DNA of 64,000 nucleotides from NCBI GenBank assembly GCA_963718405.1, contig CAVQYZ010000002.1, forward strand, positions 620,001 to 684,000, in the 5' to 3' direction. Below are positions 44,057-54,179 of this stretch, piece by piece. The DNA comes from Bog-756 sp963718405 (GTDB lineage: Bacteria; Actinomycetota; Acidimicrobiia; Acidimicrobiales; RAAP-2). The position numbers and the translations under genes are program-made. Positions within the stretch are counted from its first letter, which is position 1. Each line of letters opens with the position of its first letter. The notes under the pieces were generated by a model that saw nothing but the letters and a program-made list of their open reading frames with translations, was not told where the DNA came from and made no database searches.

Positions 44057-47000
44057 TTGCCGAAGAAGATCCGGGTCTACGAGCTCGCTCATGAGCTTGG
44101 CCTGACCAACAAAGAGGCGCTCGATCTGTGCCTGTCCCTGGGGATGGGCGTCAAGAGCCACTCGTCCTCCATCGAGGATGCCCAAGCGGACCGCGCCCGG
44201 CGGAAGGCCGACCGCGAGGGGCTCCGCCGCCCGGTGCAGCCTGAGGAGCCCGCCGCTCCGGCCAAGAAGGCCGCGGCCGCCAAAAAGGCCGCCCCGACCG
44301 AATCGGCCACGGCCGGTCGACCCGCACCGGACCTGGGTGACGGCGGACCGTCCGGTCCCGATGAGAACGGGGCGGGCGGCTCTGCCCCAGTGAGAGCCCC
44401 GTCCCCGGCCCCGGTGAAGCGTTCCGGTGCCCGGCTGATCACCAGTCGGCCGGCCTCCGAGCAGCCGGCCACGGCTGCTCCGGGCATGGTCCGGGCCCCG
44501 GTCGTGCCGGCCCCGGCGACACCGCCCGCACCGGCGGCGGCCGCGGCGACGACGGCACCGCCGGCCCCGCCCGCACCCGCCGCACCTGCAGCTCCGGCAC
44601 CGGCCGCCCCACGACCTGCCGCAGCGGCGGCATCGGCGGCCCCGGCTGCTCCGGCACCGGCCGCCCCTGCCGCACCTCCGGCACCGGCCGCCCCACGACC
44701 TGCCGCCGCGGCGGCATCGGCGGCCCCGGCTGCCACCGCACCGACCGCTCCCCGGCCCCCGGCTGCGGGAGCACCGCGCCCTGCCGCGCCGGCCCAAGCC
44801 GCCGGAGGGCCACCCACGCCCCCGTCAGCACCGGCCCACGCCCCGACCAGCGCCTCGGGACGACCCATCCCGCCCCCGCCCGGTGGCCCGCCCCGTTCGA
44901 TCTCGGGCAAGCCCATCCCGCCGCCCCCCGGCACCGGGGGCCGTCGGCCCTCGCCCCAGGGTCGGGGCGCGGCCCGGAGGCTCCAGCGGGTTCGCCGGTC
45001 GATCGGGTGCTCCGGGCTCCGGAACGCGCCCTGGGGGTCCGGGCGGACGTCCCGGAGGACCGGGTGGCTCGGGAGGCGGAGGCTTCGGGACCCGACCCGG
45101 AGGTGGATCCAGTGGAGGGTACGGCGGCCGTCCCGGCGGCGGCCCGGGTGGAGGACCCGGTGGGCCCGGAGGTGGCCCCGGCGGTCGAGGTGGCCCGGGT
45201 GTCGGTCGGGGTCGTCCCAACCAGCGCCGGCCCCGTCGACGTCGTCGCAACCTGGAGGAGCTCGAGCCGACCCAGCTGACGGCCTACACCCCGTCGACGG
45301 CTCCGGTGCCCGACACCGAGGTCATCATCGAACGCGGGTCGACCGCACGCGACCTGGGCCCCAAGCTCAACCGCTCAGCCGGTGACGTGATCCGGTTCCT
45401 CCTGCTGCAGGGGGAGATGGTCACCGCCACCCAGTCGCTGGGCGACGACATGATCGAGCTGTTCGCCGCGGAGCTGGGCGCCGACGTGCGACTGGTCGAC
45501 CCCGGCGAGGAGCGCGAGGCCGAGTTGTTGGCCAAGTACTTCGACGACGACGAGGACGAAGAGGACGAGGCCGACCTACGGCCCCGGCCACCCGTCGTGA
45601 CCGTCATGGGCCACGTCGACCACGGCAAGACCCTGCTGCTCGACCGGATCCGGTCGGCCAATGTGGTAGCCGGCGAGGCCGGTGGCATCACCCAGCACAT
45701 CGGGGCCTACCAGGTCGAGTGGCACGACCATCCGATCACCTTCATCGACACGCCGGGCCACGAGGCCTTCACCGCCATGCGGGCCCGGGGCGCCGACGTC
45801 ACCGACATCGTGGTCCTGGTGGTGGCGGCCGATGACGGGGTCATGCCCCAGACCGTCGAGGCCATCGACCACGCCAAGGCGGCTGACGTGCCCATCGTGG
45901 TGGCCGTCAACAAGATCGACCGGGAAGAGGCTGATCCCAACCGGGTGCTCCAGCAGCTGTCGGAGTACGGCCTGGTCCCCGAGGCGTGGGGTGGCGACAC
46001 CATCACCGTCGAGGTCTCCGCTCTGCAGAACCTGGGCATCGACGACCTCTTGGAGCAGATCGTCCTGGTGGCCGAAGTCGAAGAGTTGGTGGCCAGTCCC
46101 GAGGGTCGGGCCCAGGGCGTGGTCCTCGAGGCCGAGCTGGAGATCGGCCGGGGCCCGGTGGCCTCGGTCATCGTGGAGCGCGGGACCCTCCGGGTCGGTG
46201 ACCCCATCGTGGCCGGTGCGGCCTGGGGCAAGGTCAAGGCCCTGGTCGACGATCACGGCGAGCAGATCAAAGAAGCCCCGCCGTCCACCCCGGTCCAGGT
46301 GTTGGGGTTCTCCGAGCCTCCTGAGGCCGGCGACCAACTCCGGGTGACCCCGGAGCTGGCCCAGGCCCGCACCATCGGCGAGGCCCGGGCCCACCGCTAC
46401 CGGGTGGCCGGCCATGTGCCAGCGGCCACCTCGGCGCTGGGCGGGGCCAAGCTGGAGGATCTCTTCGAGCAGATCCAGCGGGGGGAGACGGCCACCCTCA
46501 ATCTCATCCTCAAAGCCGACGTGCGCGGTTCGCTGGAGGCGGTGACCGACAGCCTGCGCAAGTTGGAGCGGGAGGACGTGAAGCTCAGCTTCGTGCACCG
46601 CGGCGTGGGGGGGATCACCGAGTCCGACGTCGAGCTGGCCCAGGCGTCGTCGGCGGCCATCATCGGCTTCAACGTCCGCCCCGATCGTCGGGCCCGGGAG
46701 ATGGCGGCCAAGGCCGGTGTCGAGATCCGGCTGTACGAGATCATCTACAAGCTGCTGGAGGACCTCGAGGCGGCCATGCTCGGCCTGTTGTCGCCGGTCT
46801 ACGAGGAGATCGTCACGGGCGAGGCGGAGGTCCGTCAGGTCTTCCGGGTGCCGCGCATCGGGGCCATCGCCGGTTGCTACGTCCGGGAGGGTGTCATCAC
46901 CCGGGGGTCGAAGGTCCGGTTCCTGCGGGAGGGCACGGTTATCTGGAAGGGTGCCATTACCTCACTGCGCCGGTTCAAGGATGACGCCCGCGAGGTGCAG

Positions 47001-47099
47001 GCCGGGTTCGAGTGCGGGATCGGGCTCTCGGACTACCAGGATCTGAAAGAGGGCGACATCATCGAGACCTACGACGAGCGGGAGATCCCCCGCACCTAG
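44057..47099 (+). CDS. infB: Translation initiation factor IF-2, one +1 frameshift in the linker
   Basis: IF-2 places fMet-tRNA on the 30S subunit. TTG 44057 starts the conserved N-terminal MPKKIRVYELAHELG. A long Ala/Pro-rich and then Gly-rich linker follows. The frame slips by +1 somewhere in 44930-44975, where a run of five G (44934-44938) is one candidate. The second part carries VVTVMGHVDHGKTLLLD, DTPGHEAFTAMRARG, AVNKIDREEAD and the C-terminal domains to 47099, all intact. Repaired length is about 1013 residues. Because IF-2 is essential, a sequencing error in the low-complexity linker is most likely. Confidence 0.93.
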
Positions 47100-47155
47100 T
47101 GGCTGTGGCCGCTCGGCGGGAGCGGCAGGCCCAGGGTCGTCGGAGTGGAGGTGTC

Positions 47156-47575
47156 GTGTCAGGTCGTCGGCATGACAATCGGGGAGCGGCCCCGTATCCG
47201 AGGTCGCTCCGGGTCAACCAGGTCCTCCGCCAGGTGCTGGCCGAGGAGCTGGAGCGGCTGGCCGACGCCGACGAACGGCTGCGCCTGGTCACCGTGACGT
47301 CGGTCGACACCGCGCCCGACCTCCGCCACGCCACGGTGTATCTGAGCTCGCTCTCCGAGGACGCCGACGATGCTCTGGCCGAGCGCCGGGCCCAGCTGCA
47401 GAGCGCGGTGAGTCGCCAGACCCGGATGAAGCGCACCCCCCTGCTGGAGTTCACCGTCGATCCGGCCGTGGTGGAGGGGGGCCGGGTGGAAGAGGCCCTG
47501 CGCCGGATCCGGGCCGCCGAGGAGGAGCTGGGCGCCGGGGAACCGGATGGGCCCGATCCGGAAACGACGCCGTGA
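47156..47575 (+). CDS. rbfA: Ribosome-binding factor A
   Basis: RbfA is a KH-like 30S maturation factor. The 139-residue protein has VNQVLRQVLAEELERLAD, VTSVDTAPDLRHATVYLS and RMKRTPLLEFTVDP. The GTG at 47156 follows GTGGAGGT; an in-frame GTG at 47099 overlapping the infB stop is an alternative. The stop overlaps truB as GTGA. Confidence 0.93.
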   Translation: MSGRRHDNRGAAPYPRSLRVNQVLRQVLAEELERLADADERLRLVTVTSVDTAPDLRHATVYLSSLSEDADDALAERRAQLQSAVSRQTRMKRTPLLEFTVDPAVVEGGRVEEALRRIRAAEEELGAGEPDGPDPETTP

Positions 47576-48465
47576 GCAAGGCCCAGACGGACCTGGTCAC
47601 CGGAGTGGCCGTGGTGGACAAGGAGGCCGGTTGGACCTCGCACGACGTGGTGGCCCGCTGCCGCCGGATCTACGGTCAGCGCCGGGTGGGCCACGCCGGG
47701 ACCCTGGACCCCGACGCCACCGGGGTGCTGCTGGTGGGACTGGGCCGGGCCACCCGCCTGCTCCGCTTCCTCACCGCCCTGCCCAAGACCTACCAGGCCG
47801 AGGTGATCCTGGGCACCGCCACCTCCACCCTCGATGCCTCCGGCGATGTCACCGGGACCTGGGACATGGGAGGGGTCTCGCTGGCCGACGTGCGGGCGGC
47901 GGCCGTCGGGTTGACCGGTCCCATCGAGCAGATCCCTCCCATGGTGTCGGCGGTCAAGGTCGGTGGCCAGCGCCTCCACAACCTGGCCCGGGCCGGCATC
48001 GAGGTCGAGCGGGCGGCCCGCCCGGTGACCGTCCACCGGTTCGAGGTCGACCACGGATCGGCTCCGGGGTCGTTCCGGATCGAGGTGGAGTGCTCCTCGG
48101 GGACCTACGTGCGGGTGCTGGCCGCCGACCTGGGCACCCGGCTGGGTGGGGGAGCCCACCTGGCCGACCTGCGCCGCACGCGGATCGGTTCGTTCACCAC
48201 CGAAGAGGCCCGCCCGGTGGATGAGCTCACACCGGCGGTCATCCTCACCCCGGCCCAGGCCCTCCGGGACCTCGACCAGGTGGTGGTGCCGGCCGAGGTG
48301 CAGACCCTGGTGGCCCGGGGCCTGGCCCTGGACCGGATCCCGCTCGGGGTGACCGGTGAGGGTCCGTGGGGCCTGGTCGATGACGGCCACCGGCTTCTGG
48401 CCGTGTACGAGTCCACCGACACGGATCGGATCCGGCCCTCGGTGGTATTGGAGTCCGCCGGATGA
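47572..48465 (+). CDS. truB: tRNA pseudouridine(55) synthase TruB
   Basis: TruB makes pseudouridine 55 in the T loop of tRNAs. The 297-residue protein has VVDKEAGWTSHDVV, the catalytic motif GHAGTLDPDATG with Asp46, ETYQAEV-like KTYQAEVILG, and SSGTYVRVLAADLG. The GTG start overlaps the rbfA stop. Length is normal with a short actinobacterial C-terminal domain. Confidence 0.95.
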   Translation: MSKAQTDLVTGVAVVDKEAGWTSHDVVARCRRIYGQRRVGHAGTLDPDATGVLLVGLGRATRLLRFLTALPKTYQAEVILGTATSTLDASGDVTGTWDMGGVSLADVRAAAVGLTGPIEQIPPMVSAVKVGGQRLHNLARAGIEVERAARPVTVHRFEVDHGSAPGSFRIEVECSSGTYVRVLAADLGTRLGGGAHLADLRRTRIGSFTTEEARPVDELTPAVILTPAQALRDLDQVVVPAEVQTLVARGLALDRIPLGVTGEGPWGLVDDGHRLLAVYESTDTDRIRPSVVLESAG

Positions 48466-48475
48466 GGGCCGGCGG

Positions 48476-48481
48476 TAACCT
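48476..48481 (+). promoter_or_regulatory. ribF: -10-like element (TAACCT), leaderless ribF start
   Basis: TAACCT ends 6 nt before the GTG at 48488, favouring that GTG over the ATG at 48491. It gives ribF a promoter separate from truB. Confidence 0.5.
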
Positions 48482-48487
48482 TCCACG

Positions 48488-49453
48488 GTGATGGAGATCG
48501 TGACGGAGGCCTCGACGAGCACCCCGCCGGTCGGAGGGAGTGCGGTGACCATCGGGGCCTACGACGGCGTGCATCTCGGCCACCGGGCCCTCCTCACCGA
48601 GCTCCGGGCCCGGGCGGAAGAGAGCGGGCTGGCCACCGTGGTGGTGACCTTCGACCGCCACCCGGCCACGGTGGTGCGCCCGGAGTCGGCGCCCAAGCTC
48701 CTGTGCGATCTGGACCAGAAGCTCGAGCTGCTCGAGGCGGCCGGGGTGGACCGGACGGTGGTGGTCCACTTCGACGAGGAGCGGGCCAACGAGACGGCGG
48801 AGGATTTCGTGGAGGTGATGCTGGTCGGGGGGCTCGATGCCCGCCTGGTGGTGGTGGGGGAGGACTTCCACTTCGGCCACGGTCGCAAGGGCAACGTGGC
48901 CCTCCTGCGGGAGATGGGCTCGACGGCCGGGTTCGCCGTCGAGGGGGTCCTGTTGGAGGCCGACCCCGGCCCCAGCGGGTCCGACCTCGAGCCCATATCG
49001 TCGACCCGCATCCGCAAGCTGGTCGGCGACGGGCGGGTGGAGGAGGCGGCGGTGCTGTTGGGTCGACCTCACCAGGTCCGGGGCACCGTGGCCCACGGCG
49101 ACCGGCGGGGCGGCACCGAACTTGGCTTCCCCACGGCCAACGTCGCGGTGCCCGAGAGCATCTGCCTGCCGGGCGTGGGGATCTATGCCGGATGGTACGG
49201 GCGGCCGGACGGTTCGGTCCATCCGGCCGCGGTGTCGGTGGGGCGGCGGCCGACCTTCTACGGCTCCGACGGCGATCTGCTGGTGGAGGCGTTCCTGCTC
49301 GACTTCTCCGGGGACCTCTACGGCGAACAGGCCGAGGTGTCGTTCGTGGCCCATCTCCGCGACGAGGTGGCCTTCGACAGCGTGGAAGAGCTCATCGCCC
49401 AGATGGAGGCCGACGTGGTGGCCACCCGGGAGCGGTTGGGCCTACCCCGGTAG
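48488..49453 (+). CDS. ribF: Bifunctional riboflavin kinase/FAD synthetase
   Basis: RibF phosphorylates riboflavin to FMN and adenylates it to FAD. The 321-residue protein has the FAD synthetase domain (VTIGAYDGVHLGHRAL, VVVGEDFHFGHGRKG, STRIRKLV) and the kinase domain (GTVAHGDRRGGTELGFPTANV, SVGRRPTFYG). It ends the ribosome-related cluster; the next genes are on the other strand. Confidence 0.95.
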   Translation: MMEIVTEASTSTPPVGGSAVTIGAYDGVHLGHRALLTELRARAEESGLATVVVTFDRHPATVVRPESAPKLLCDLDQKLELLEAAGVDRTVVVHFDEERANETAEDFVEVMLVGGLDARLVVVGEDFHFGHGRKGNVALLREMGSTAGFAVEGVLLEADPGPSGSDLEPISSTRIRKLVGDGRVEEAAVLLGRPHQVRGTVAHGDRRGGTELGFPTANVAVPESICLPGVGIYAGWYGRPDGSVHPAAVSVGRRPTFYGSDGDLLVEAFLLDFSGDLYGEQAEVSFVAHLRDEVAFDSVEELIAQMEADVVATRERLGLPR

Positions 49454-49457
49454 CTGA

Positions 49458-51275
49458 TCAACCGGGCGGTGGGCCGAGCAGCTCGGTGCGCAGCTGGCGC
49501 TTCAGCACCTTGCCGGCCGGGTTGCGGGGCAGCTCCTCAGCTCGGAACCAGAACCGGGACGGCACGTTGAAGGCGGCCAGTCGTTCCTTGACGAAGCGGG
49601 CCAGCTCGTCGGCGCCCACGTCGTGCCCGGGCCGCAGCACCACCACCGCCCCGACCTCCTCGCCGAGCACCGGATGGGGCACACCGATGACGGCGCAGTC
49701 GGCCACGGCCGGATGTTCGAACAGAGCGGCCTCCACCTCGACGCAGTAGACGTTCTCGCCGCCCCGGATGATCATGTCCTTGGCCCGGTCCACGATGTGG
49801 ACGAACCCCTCGTCGTCGATGCGGGCCACATCGCCGGTGTGCAGCCAGCCGCGGGTGAAGGTGGCCTCGGTGTCCTCGGGGCGATTCCAGTAGCCGCGCA
49901 CCACGTTGGGGCCCTTGATCCACAGCTCGCCGGTCCGCTCGGGGTCGAGAGCCTGGTCAGCGGGTGGCTCGAGACCGGTGTACTCCTCGGGCACCACAGC
50001 CACGTCGCACACCGGGGCCGGTGGGCCCACGCTGTCCGGCTTGCGCACGTAATCGTCGCCGGCGTTCATGGTGGTCATGGCCGAGGTTTCGGTGAGCCCG
50101 TAACCGTTGCCGGGCGCTCCCCCCGGAAAGTGCTGCTTGATCCGGCGCACCAGGTCGGGCGGGCAGGGGGCCCCGCCGTAGGAGATGGACTTCACCGACG
50201 AGGTGTCCCGCTTGTCGAAGTTGGGCGAGTCGATCACCTGCATGACCATGGCCGGCACCCCGCCGAAGATGGTGATCCGCTCCCGTTCGATCAACTCCAG
50301 GGCCCGCTCGGGGTCGAAGTGGTGCATCATGACCAGCTTCCCGCCCGCCGCGGTATTGGTGACCAGCAGGGCGTGGCAGCCGGTGGCGTGGAACAGGGGC
50401 ACCGACAACAGGTTGGCGTTCTGGGCCCCGGAGGACTCGGCCGACGACGGGCCACGGCGCAGGTTCCCCACCGTGGACACGAAGAACAGGTTCATGAGGT
50501 TGGAGGCGCTGTTGCGGTGGGTGCCGACCGCCCCTTTGGGCCGACCGGTGGTGCCCGAGGTGTAGAAGATGGTGGCGTCGTCGTCGGGGTCGATCTCCAT
50601 GTCGGGGAGGGTGGCCCCTTCGACGGGTGACCCGACCAGGTCGGCGAACGGGACCACCGGCAACGGGGGTGCGCCGGTGCGCTCCACGGTGGAGCCCTCG
50701 GCCACCTGTCGGCCACCGGCCGGGTCGGGATTCTCGCTGCACACCACCATGGCCCGCAGGGCGGGGGTGTCGTCGAGGTGGGGTTCGATCCGGTGCTGGC
50801 GCTCCTGGTCCACGAAGGCCAGGGCGGCTCCGGAGTCGCTCAGGCCGTAGGCCAGCTCGGGGCCGGTCCACCAGGCATTGAGAGGCACCACCACCGCGCC
50901 CACCGAGATGGAGGCCCAGAAGGCCATGACCCATTCGGGCAGGTTGCGCATGGCGATGGCCACCCGGTCCCCTTTGACGATCCCGAACTGCTCCACCATG
51001 GCGTGGGCCAGGGTGGTCACGGTGGCGAAGTGCTCGGCAAAGGTGATCCGCTCGTCCTCGTAGACCAGGAAGTCCTGGTCGCCGTGGAGGGAGGAGAGCT
51101 CGAGGACGCTTCGCAGCGTGGCCGGGGCGGTCTTCCAGGTCCGGGTGGGGATGCCCCGGATGGTCAGGTCAACCATCTCGAAGGGCTGGCCCGGAGCAGT
51201 CAGGGTGGCCACGACCTCGGCCCGGGTGGGGACCGGTGGGGTCTCGGTGGGCTGTTCGGGCACGGCCTCGTCCAC
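49458..51275 (-). CDS. AMP-dependent acyl-CoA ligase (fatty-acid type)
   Basis: The 605-residue ANL enzyme has the phosphate loop FYTSGTTGRPKGA, YGLTETSA, the Asp of WLHTGDVARID, the hinge RAKDMIIRGGENVY and the catalytic Lys of NPAGKVLK. It activates a carboxylic acid, probably a fatty acid, to its CoA thioester. The GTG start at 51275 overlaps the last base of the orn stop. A WS/DGAT gene lies 1.3 kb away on the other strand, which fits a lipid role, but no operon links them. Confidence 0.88.
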   Translation of the reverse strand: MDEAVPEQPTETPPVPTRAEVVATLTAPGQPFEMVDLTIRGIPTRTWKTAPATLRSVLELSSLHGDQDFLVYEDERITFAEHFATVTTLAHAMVEQFGIVKGDRVAIAMRNLPEWVMAFWASISVGAVVVPLNAWWTGPELAYGLSDSGAALAFVDQERQHRIEPHLDDTPALRAMVVCSENPDPAGGRQVAEGSTVERTGAPPLPVVPFADLVGSPVEGATLPDMEIDPDDDATIFYTSGTTGRPKGAVGTHRNSASNLMNLFFVSTVGNLRRGPSSAESSGAQNANLLSVPLFHATGCHALLVTNTAAGGKLVMMHHFDPERALELIERERITIFGGVPAMVMQVIDSPNFDKRDTSSVKSISYGGAPCPPDLVRRIKQHFPGGAPGNGYGLTETSAMTTMNAGDDYVRKPDSVGPPAPVCDVAVVPEEYTGLEPPADQALDPERTGELWIKGPNVVRGYWNRPEDTEATFTRGWLHTGDVARIDDEGFVHIVDRAKDMIIRGGENVYCVEVEAALFEHPAVADCAVIGVPHPVLGEEVGAVVVLRPGHDVGADELARFVKERLAAFNVPSRFWFRAEELPRNPAGKVLKRQLRTELLGPPPG

Positions 51276-51847
51276 TACCGACCCTCGGTGGGGGCGTCGG
51301 CCGGGGCCCCGGTGGGCGGCCGGAAGATGGTGGCGCGGTAGTAGGCCAGCTCGGCCACGCTCTCGCGGATGTCGTCCATGGCCCGGTGTCCGCCGGCCTT
51401 TTGCGGGGCGCCCTTCATGACCTCGGGATACCACCGCTTGGCCAGCTCCTTGAGGGTGGAGACGTCCACCGAACGGTAGTGGAGGTACTCCTCGACTTCG
51501 GGCAGCTGGGCGGCCAGGAAGCGGCGATCGGTCCCGATGGAGTTGCCGGCCAGGGGCACGGTCCGGGGGTTGGGCACATGGGCTTTGATGAACTCCAGGG
51601 TGGCAGCTCCCGCCTCCTCCAGCGTCACCGTGGAGGCGGTGATCTCCGCCAGCAGCCCGCTCTTGGTGTGCATGGTCCGCACGAACTCGTCCATGCCGGC
51701 CAGCTTGTCGGGGGAGGTGGACACCACCAGGTCCGGGCCCTCGGCCACGATGGTCAGATCATCGTCGGTGACCAGGGTGGCTACCTCCACGATGACGTCG
51801 GAGGAGACATCGAGCCCGGTCATCTCCAGATCCATCCACACCAGCAC
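51275..51847 (-). CDS. orn: Oligoribonuclease
   Basis: Orn degrades 2-5 nt RNAs and pGpG. The 190-residue DEDDh exonuclease has Asp6 and Glu8 (WMDLEMTGLD), GNSIGTDRRFL, the YRSVDVSTLKELAKRW motif and the HRAMDDIRESV end with the catalytic His and Asp. The start is GTG at 51847, with a TAGCGT element 7 nt upstream. Confidence 0.95.
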   Translation of the reverse strand: MLVWMDLEMTGLDVSSDVIVEVATLVTDDDLTIVAEGPDLVVSTSPDKLAGMDEFVRTMHTKSGLLAEITASTVTLEEAGAATLEFIKAHVPNPRTVPLAGNSIGTDRRFLAAQLPEVEEYLHYRSVDVSTLKELAKRWYPEVMKGAPQKAGGHRAMDDIRESVAELAYYRATIFRPPTGAPADAPTEGR

Positions 51848-51854
51848 GCCGGTG

Positions 51855-51860
51855 ACGCTA
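51855..51860 (-). promoter_or_regulatory. orn: -10-like element (TAGCGT on minus strand), leaderless orn start
   Basis: On the minus strand TAGCGT ends 7 nt before the orn GTG; no ribosome binding site is visible. Confidence 0.5.
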
Positions 51861-52002
51861 CCGCACCCCCGTGACGCTGCGGCACGTCGGCCGCCTACCG
51901 GCAGCGACGGGTCCCCCGGGGTGACGAACCGTCAGACGGGCCCCATCGGGCGTGGCGGCCCAGGGGGTGAAGGGCCTGTCGGCAGGGTGGGGAGCGGAGC
52001 GA

Positions 52003-52008
52003 TAGCGT
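52003..52008 (+). promoter_or_regulatory. dut: -10-like element (TAGCGT) upstream of dut
   Basis: TAGCGT ends 25 nt before the dut GTG. Unlike the leaderless genes, a GTGGAGGTA ribosome binding site lies between, so this transcript would have a short leader. Confidence 0.4.
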
Positions 52009-52033
52009 CCCCCCGGAGAAGTGGAGGTAGTAC

Positions 52034-52543
52034 GTGGCGGCATCAGGCCCCGGGGTCGAAGAGGTAGAGGCGGAGCGGGGTCCTCGGACCCCCGATGGGC
52101 GCGGCTCGCTGCCGGTTCCGGTGGTGAGGCTGGATCCTGGTCTGCCGGTGCCGGCCTACGCCCGGGCGGGCGATGCCGGAGCGGACCTGGTGGCCCGGAT
52201 CGACGTGACTCTGGCGCCCAACGGAGGTCGTGCTCTGGTGCCCACCGGGGTGGCCCTGGCCATTCCGGAGGGGTATGCCGGCTTCGTCCAACCGAGGAGT
52301 GGTCTGGCCCTGCGGCACGGGGTCACCTGCCTCAACACCCCGGGCCTCATCGACTCGGGGTATCGCGACGAGTTGGCGGTGTTGTTGGTCAACACCGACG
52401 GTCAGACCCCCTATGAGGTGCACCGGGGTGACCGCATCGCCCAGTTGGTGATCCAACGGGTCGAGTCGGCCACCTTCGTGGAGGTGGGGGAGCTGGGCGA
52501 GAGCGAGCGGGGGCTCGGCGGCTTCGGATCGACGGGCCGGTAG
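52034..52543 (+). CDS. dut: dUTP diphosphatase
   Basis: Dut hydrolyses dUTP, keeping uracil out of DNA and supplying dUMP. All five family motifs are present in the 169-residue protein: RAGDAGADL, PRSGLALRHGV, NTPGLIDSGYRDEL, RGDRIAQLVI and the C-terminal RGLGGFGSTGR. About 30 extra residues precede the first motif. The next gene starts 5 bp after the stop. Confidence 0.95.
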   Translation: MAASGPGVEEVEAERGPRTPDGRGSLPVPVVRLDPGLPVPAYARAGDAGADLVARIDVTLAPNGGRALVPTGVALAIPEGYAGFVQPRSGLALRHGVTCLNTPGLIDSGYRDELAVLLVNTDGQTPYEVHRGDRIAQLVIQRVESATFVEVGELGESERGLGGFGSTGR

Positions 52544-52548
52544 GGGGT

Positions 52549-54102
52549 ATGGACCGGCTCACCGGTTTGGACGGGGCCTTCGTCTCCCTGGAGTCGCCCA
52601 CCACCCACCTGCACATCCTGGGGGCACTGATCTTCGATACTGAGGGTGTGGCCGGGGGGGTGGACTTCCACCGGATCCTCGACCTGGTAGCGGAACGGCT
52701 GCATCTGGTACCTCCGTTCCGGAAGCGGATGGTCGAGGTGCCCTTCGGGCTGCAGCATGCCGCACTGGTCGACGATCCCGACTTCGACCTGGAGTACCAC
52801 GTGCGCCGGGTCAGTCTTCCGGCGCCGGGTGGGCATGAGGAGCTGACCGCCCTGGTGGCCGACCTGGCCTCGAGGCCCCTCGATCGTCGGCGGCCGTTGT
52901 GGGAGTTCCATGTGGTCGAGGGGTTGGAGGGTGGCCGCCTGGCGCTGGTGCCCAAGGTGCACCACGCCATCATCGACGGGGTCTCCGGGGCCGAGGTGAT
53001 GGCGGCGTTCTTCGACCTGTCGCCGGACCCATCGCCGCGTCCCCTGTTCGGCCAGGGACGGAGGGTGCGCGGGCCGGCCGGCAGTGGTGGGGGTGACGGT
53101 GACGGTGACGGTGGCCGACGATCGGGTCAGGCCGACCGAGGAGATGGCAGGGATCGGCGGGACCCCCGATGGACCCCCGACCCCCTTCCGGGAGACGTGG
53201 AGCAGTGGCGGGACGTGTTGGGGTCCCTGCCCGGCGCGGCCGAGGAGCTGGTGCGCACGGTGAGTCGGACGGTGCAAACACTCCGGGGACTGGGCAACCG
53301 GAACCGCGAGGTGCAAGGTGCGTTGCCACCGGCGCCGTTCGAAGCTCCTCGGACGTCGATCAACCGGTCCATCTCCGCTCACCGTCGGGTGGCCTTCGCC
53401 GAACTTCCGCTGGCGGACGTGGCCCGGGTGCGGGAATCGCTCGGAGGGACGGCCAACGACGTGGTGCTGACGGTGACCTCGGGAGCCATGCGCCGGTTCT
53501 TTGCCGGGCGGGACGAGCAGCCTGACGGCTCGTTGGTGGCCATGGTGCCGGTGTCGGTGCGAGTGGAAGAAGAGCGGGAGGCGCTGGGCAACCGGATCTC
53601 GGCCGTCTTGGTCTCGCTGGCCGACGGTGTCGAAGAGGCGGCGACCCGGCACCGGTACATCCGGGACGGGATGGCCTCTGCGAAGCAACAGGGTCAGGAG
53701 ATCGGCTCGGACCTGTTCGCCGGCTGGGCCCAGTCCACGTTCCCGGCGGTAGCCACCCGACTGTCGCGACTCGTCACCAATCTGCGACTATTCGACCACG
53801 TGGCACCGCTGTTCAACCTCATCGTGTCCAACGTGCCGGGGCCGCAGTTCCCGCTGTACCTGGCCGGTGCCCGCATGGTGGCCATGTACCCACTCGGCCC
53901 GATCGTAGAAGGGGTGGGGGTCAACATCACCGTGTTCTCCTACCTCGACACCATGTACGTCGGGGTGCAGGGGTGCTGGGACCTGGTGCCCGATGTGGCG
54001 GTGATCGCCCGGGGGATGGAGGAGTCCCTTGGCGAGTTGGTGGCCGAAGCCAACCGCCGGGACCGACCGGTCCCATGGTGGCACGCCGAACTCCCTGCGT
54101 AG
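52549..54102 (+). CDS. Wax ester synthase/diacylglycerol acyltransferase family protein
   Basis: The 517-residue protein begins MDRLTGLDGAFVSLES and has the catalytic HHAIIDG at 138-144, PLWEFHVV, TANDVVLTVTSGAMRRF and NLIVSNVPGPQFPLYLAGA, the standard WS/DGAT features. It transfers acyl groups from acyl-CoA to alcohols or diacylglycerol, making storage lipids. A Gly/Asp/Arg-rich insert lies at about 170-205. It may be cotranscribed with dut by proximity only. Confidence 0.9.
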   Translation: MDRLTGLDGAFVSLESPTTHLHILGALIFDTEGVAGGVDFHRILDLVAERLHLVPPFRKRMVEVPFGLQHAALVDDPDFDLEYHVRRVSLPAPGGHEELTALVADLASRPLDRRRPLWEFHVVEGLEGGRLALVPKVHHAIIDGVSGAEVMAAFFDLSPDPSPRPLFGQGRRVRGPAGSGGGDGDGDGGRRSGQADRGDGRDRRDPRWTPDPLPGDVEQWRDVLGSLPGAAEELVRTVSRTVQTLRGLGNRNREVQGALPPAPFEAPRTSINRSISAHRRVAFAELPLADVARVRESLGGTANDVVLTVTSGAMRRFFAGRDEQPDGSLVAMVPVSVRVEEEREALGNRISAVLVSLADGVEEAATRHRYIRDGMASAKQQGQEIGSDLFAGWAQSTFPAVATRLSRLVTNLRLFDHVAPLFNLIVSNVPGPQFPLYLAGARMVAMYPLGPIVEGVGVNITVFSYLDTMYVGVQGCWDLVPDVAVIARGMEESLGELVAEANRRDRPVPWWHAELPA

Positions 54103-54162
54103 GGGGTGCGGAACGGCTTTCGTAGCCCGGGTGGGGCACCGGAGGACACGCTGGTCTGCTGC

Positions 54163-54168
54163 TAGGGT
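54163..54168 (+). promoter_or_regulatory. -10-like element (TAGGGT) before tRNA-Gly
   Basis: TAGGGT lies 11 nt before the first tRNA base, a suitable distance for a start at or just before the tRNA. No good -35 was found. Confidence 0.4.
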
Positions 54169-54179
54169 GTTGGCCTTAC

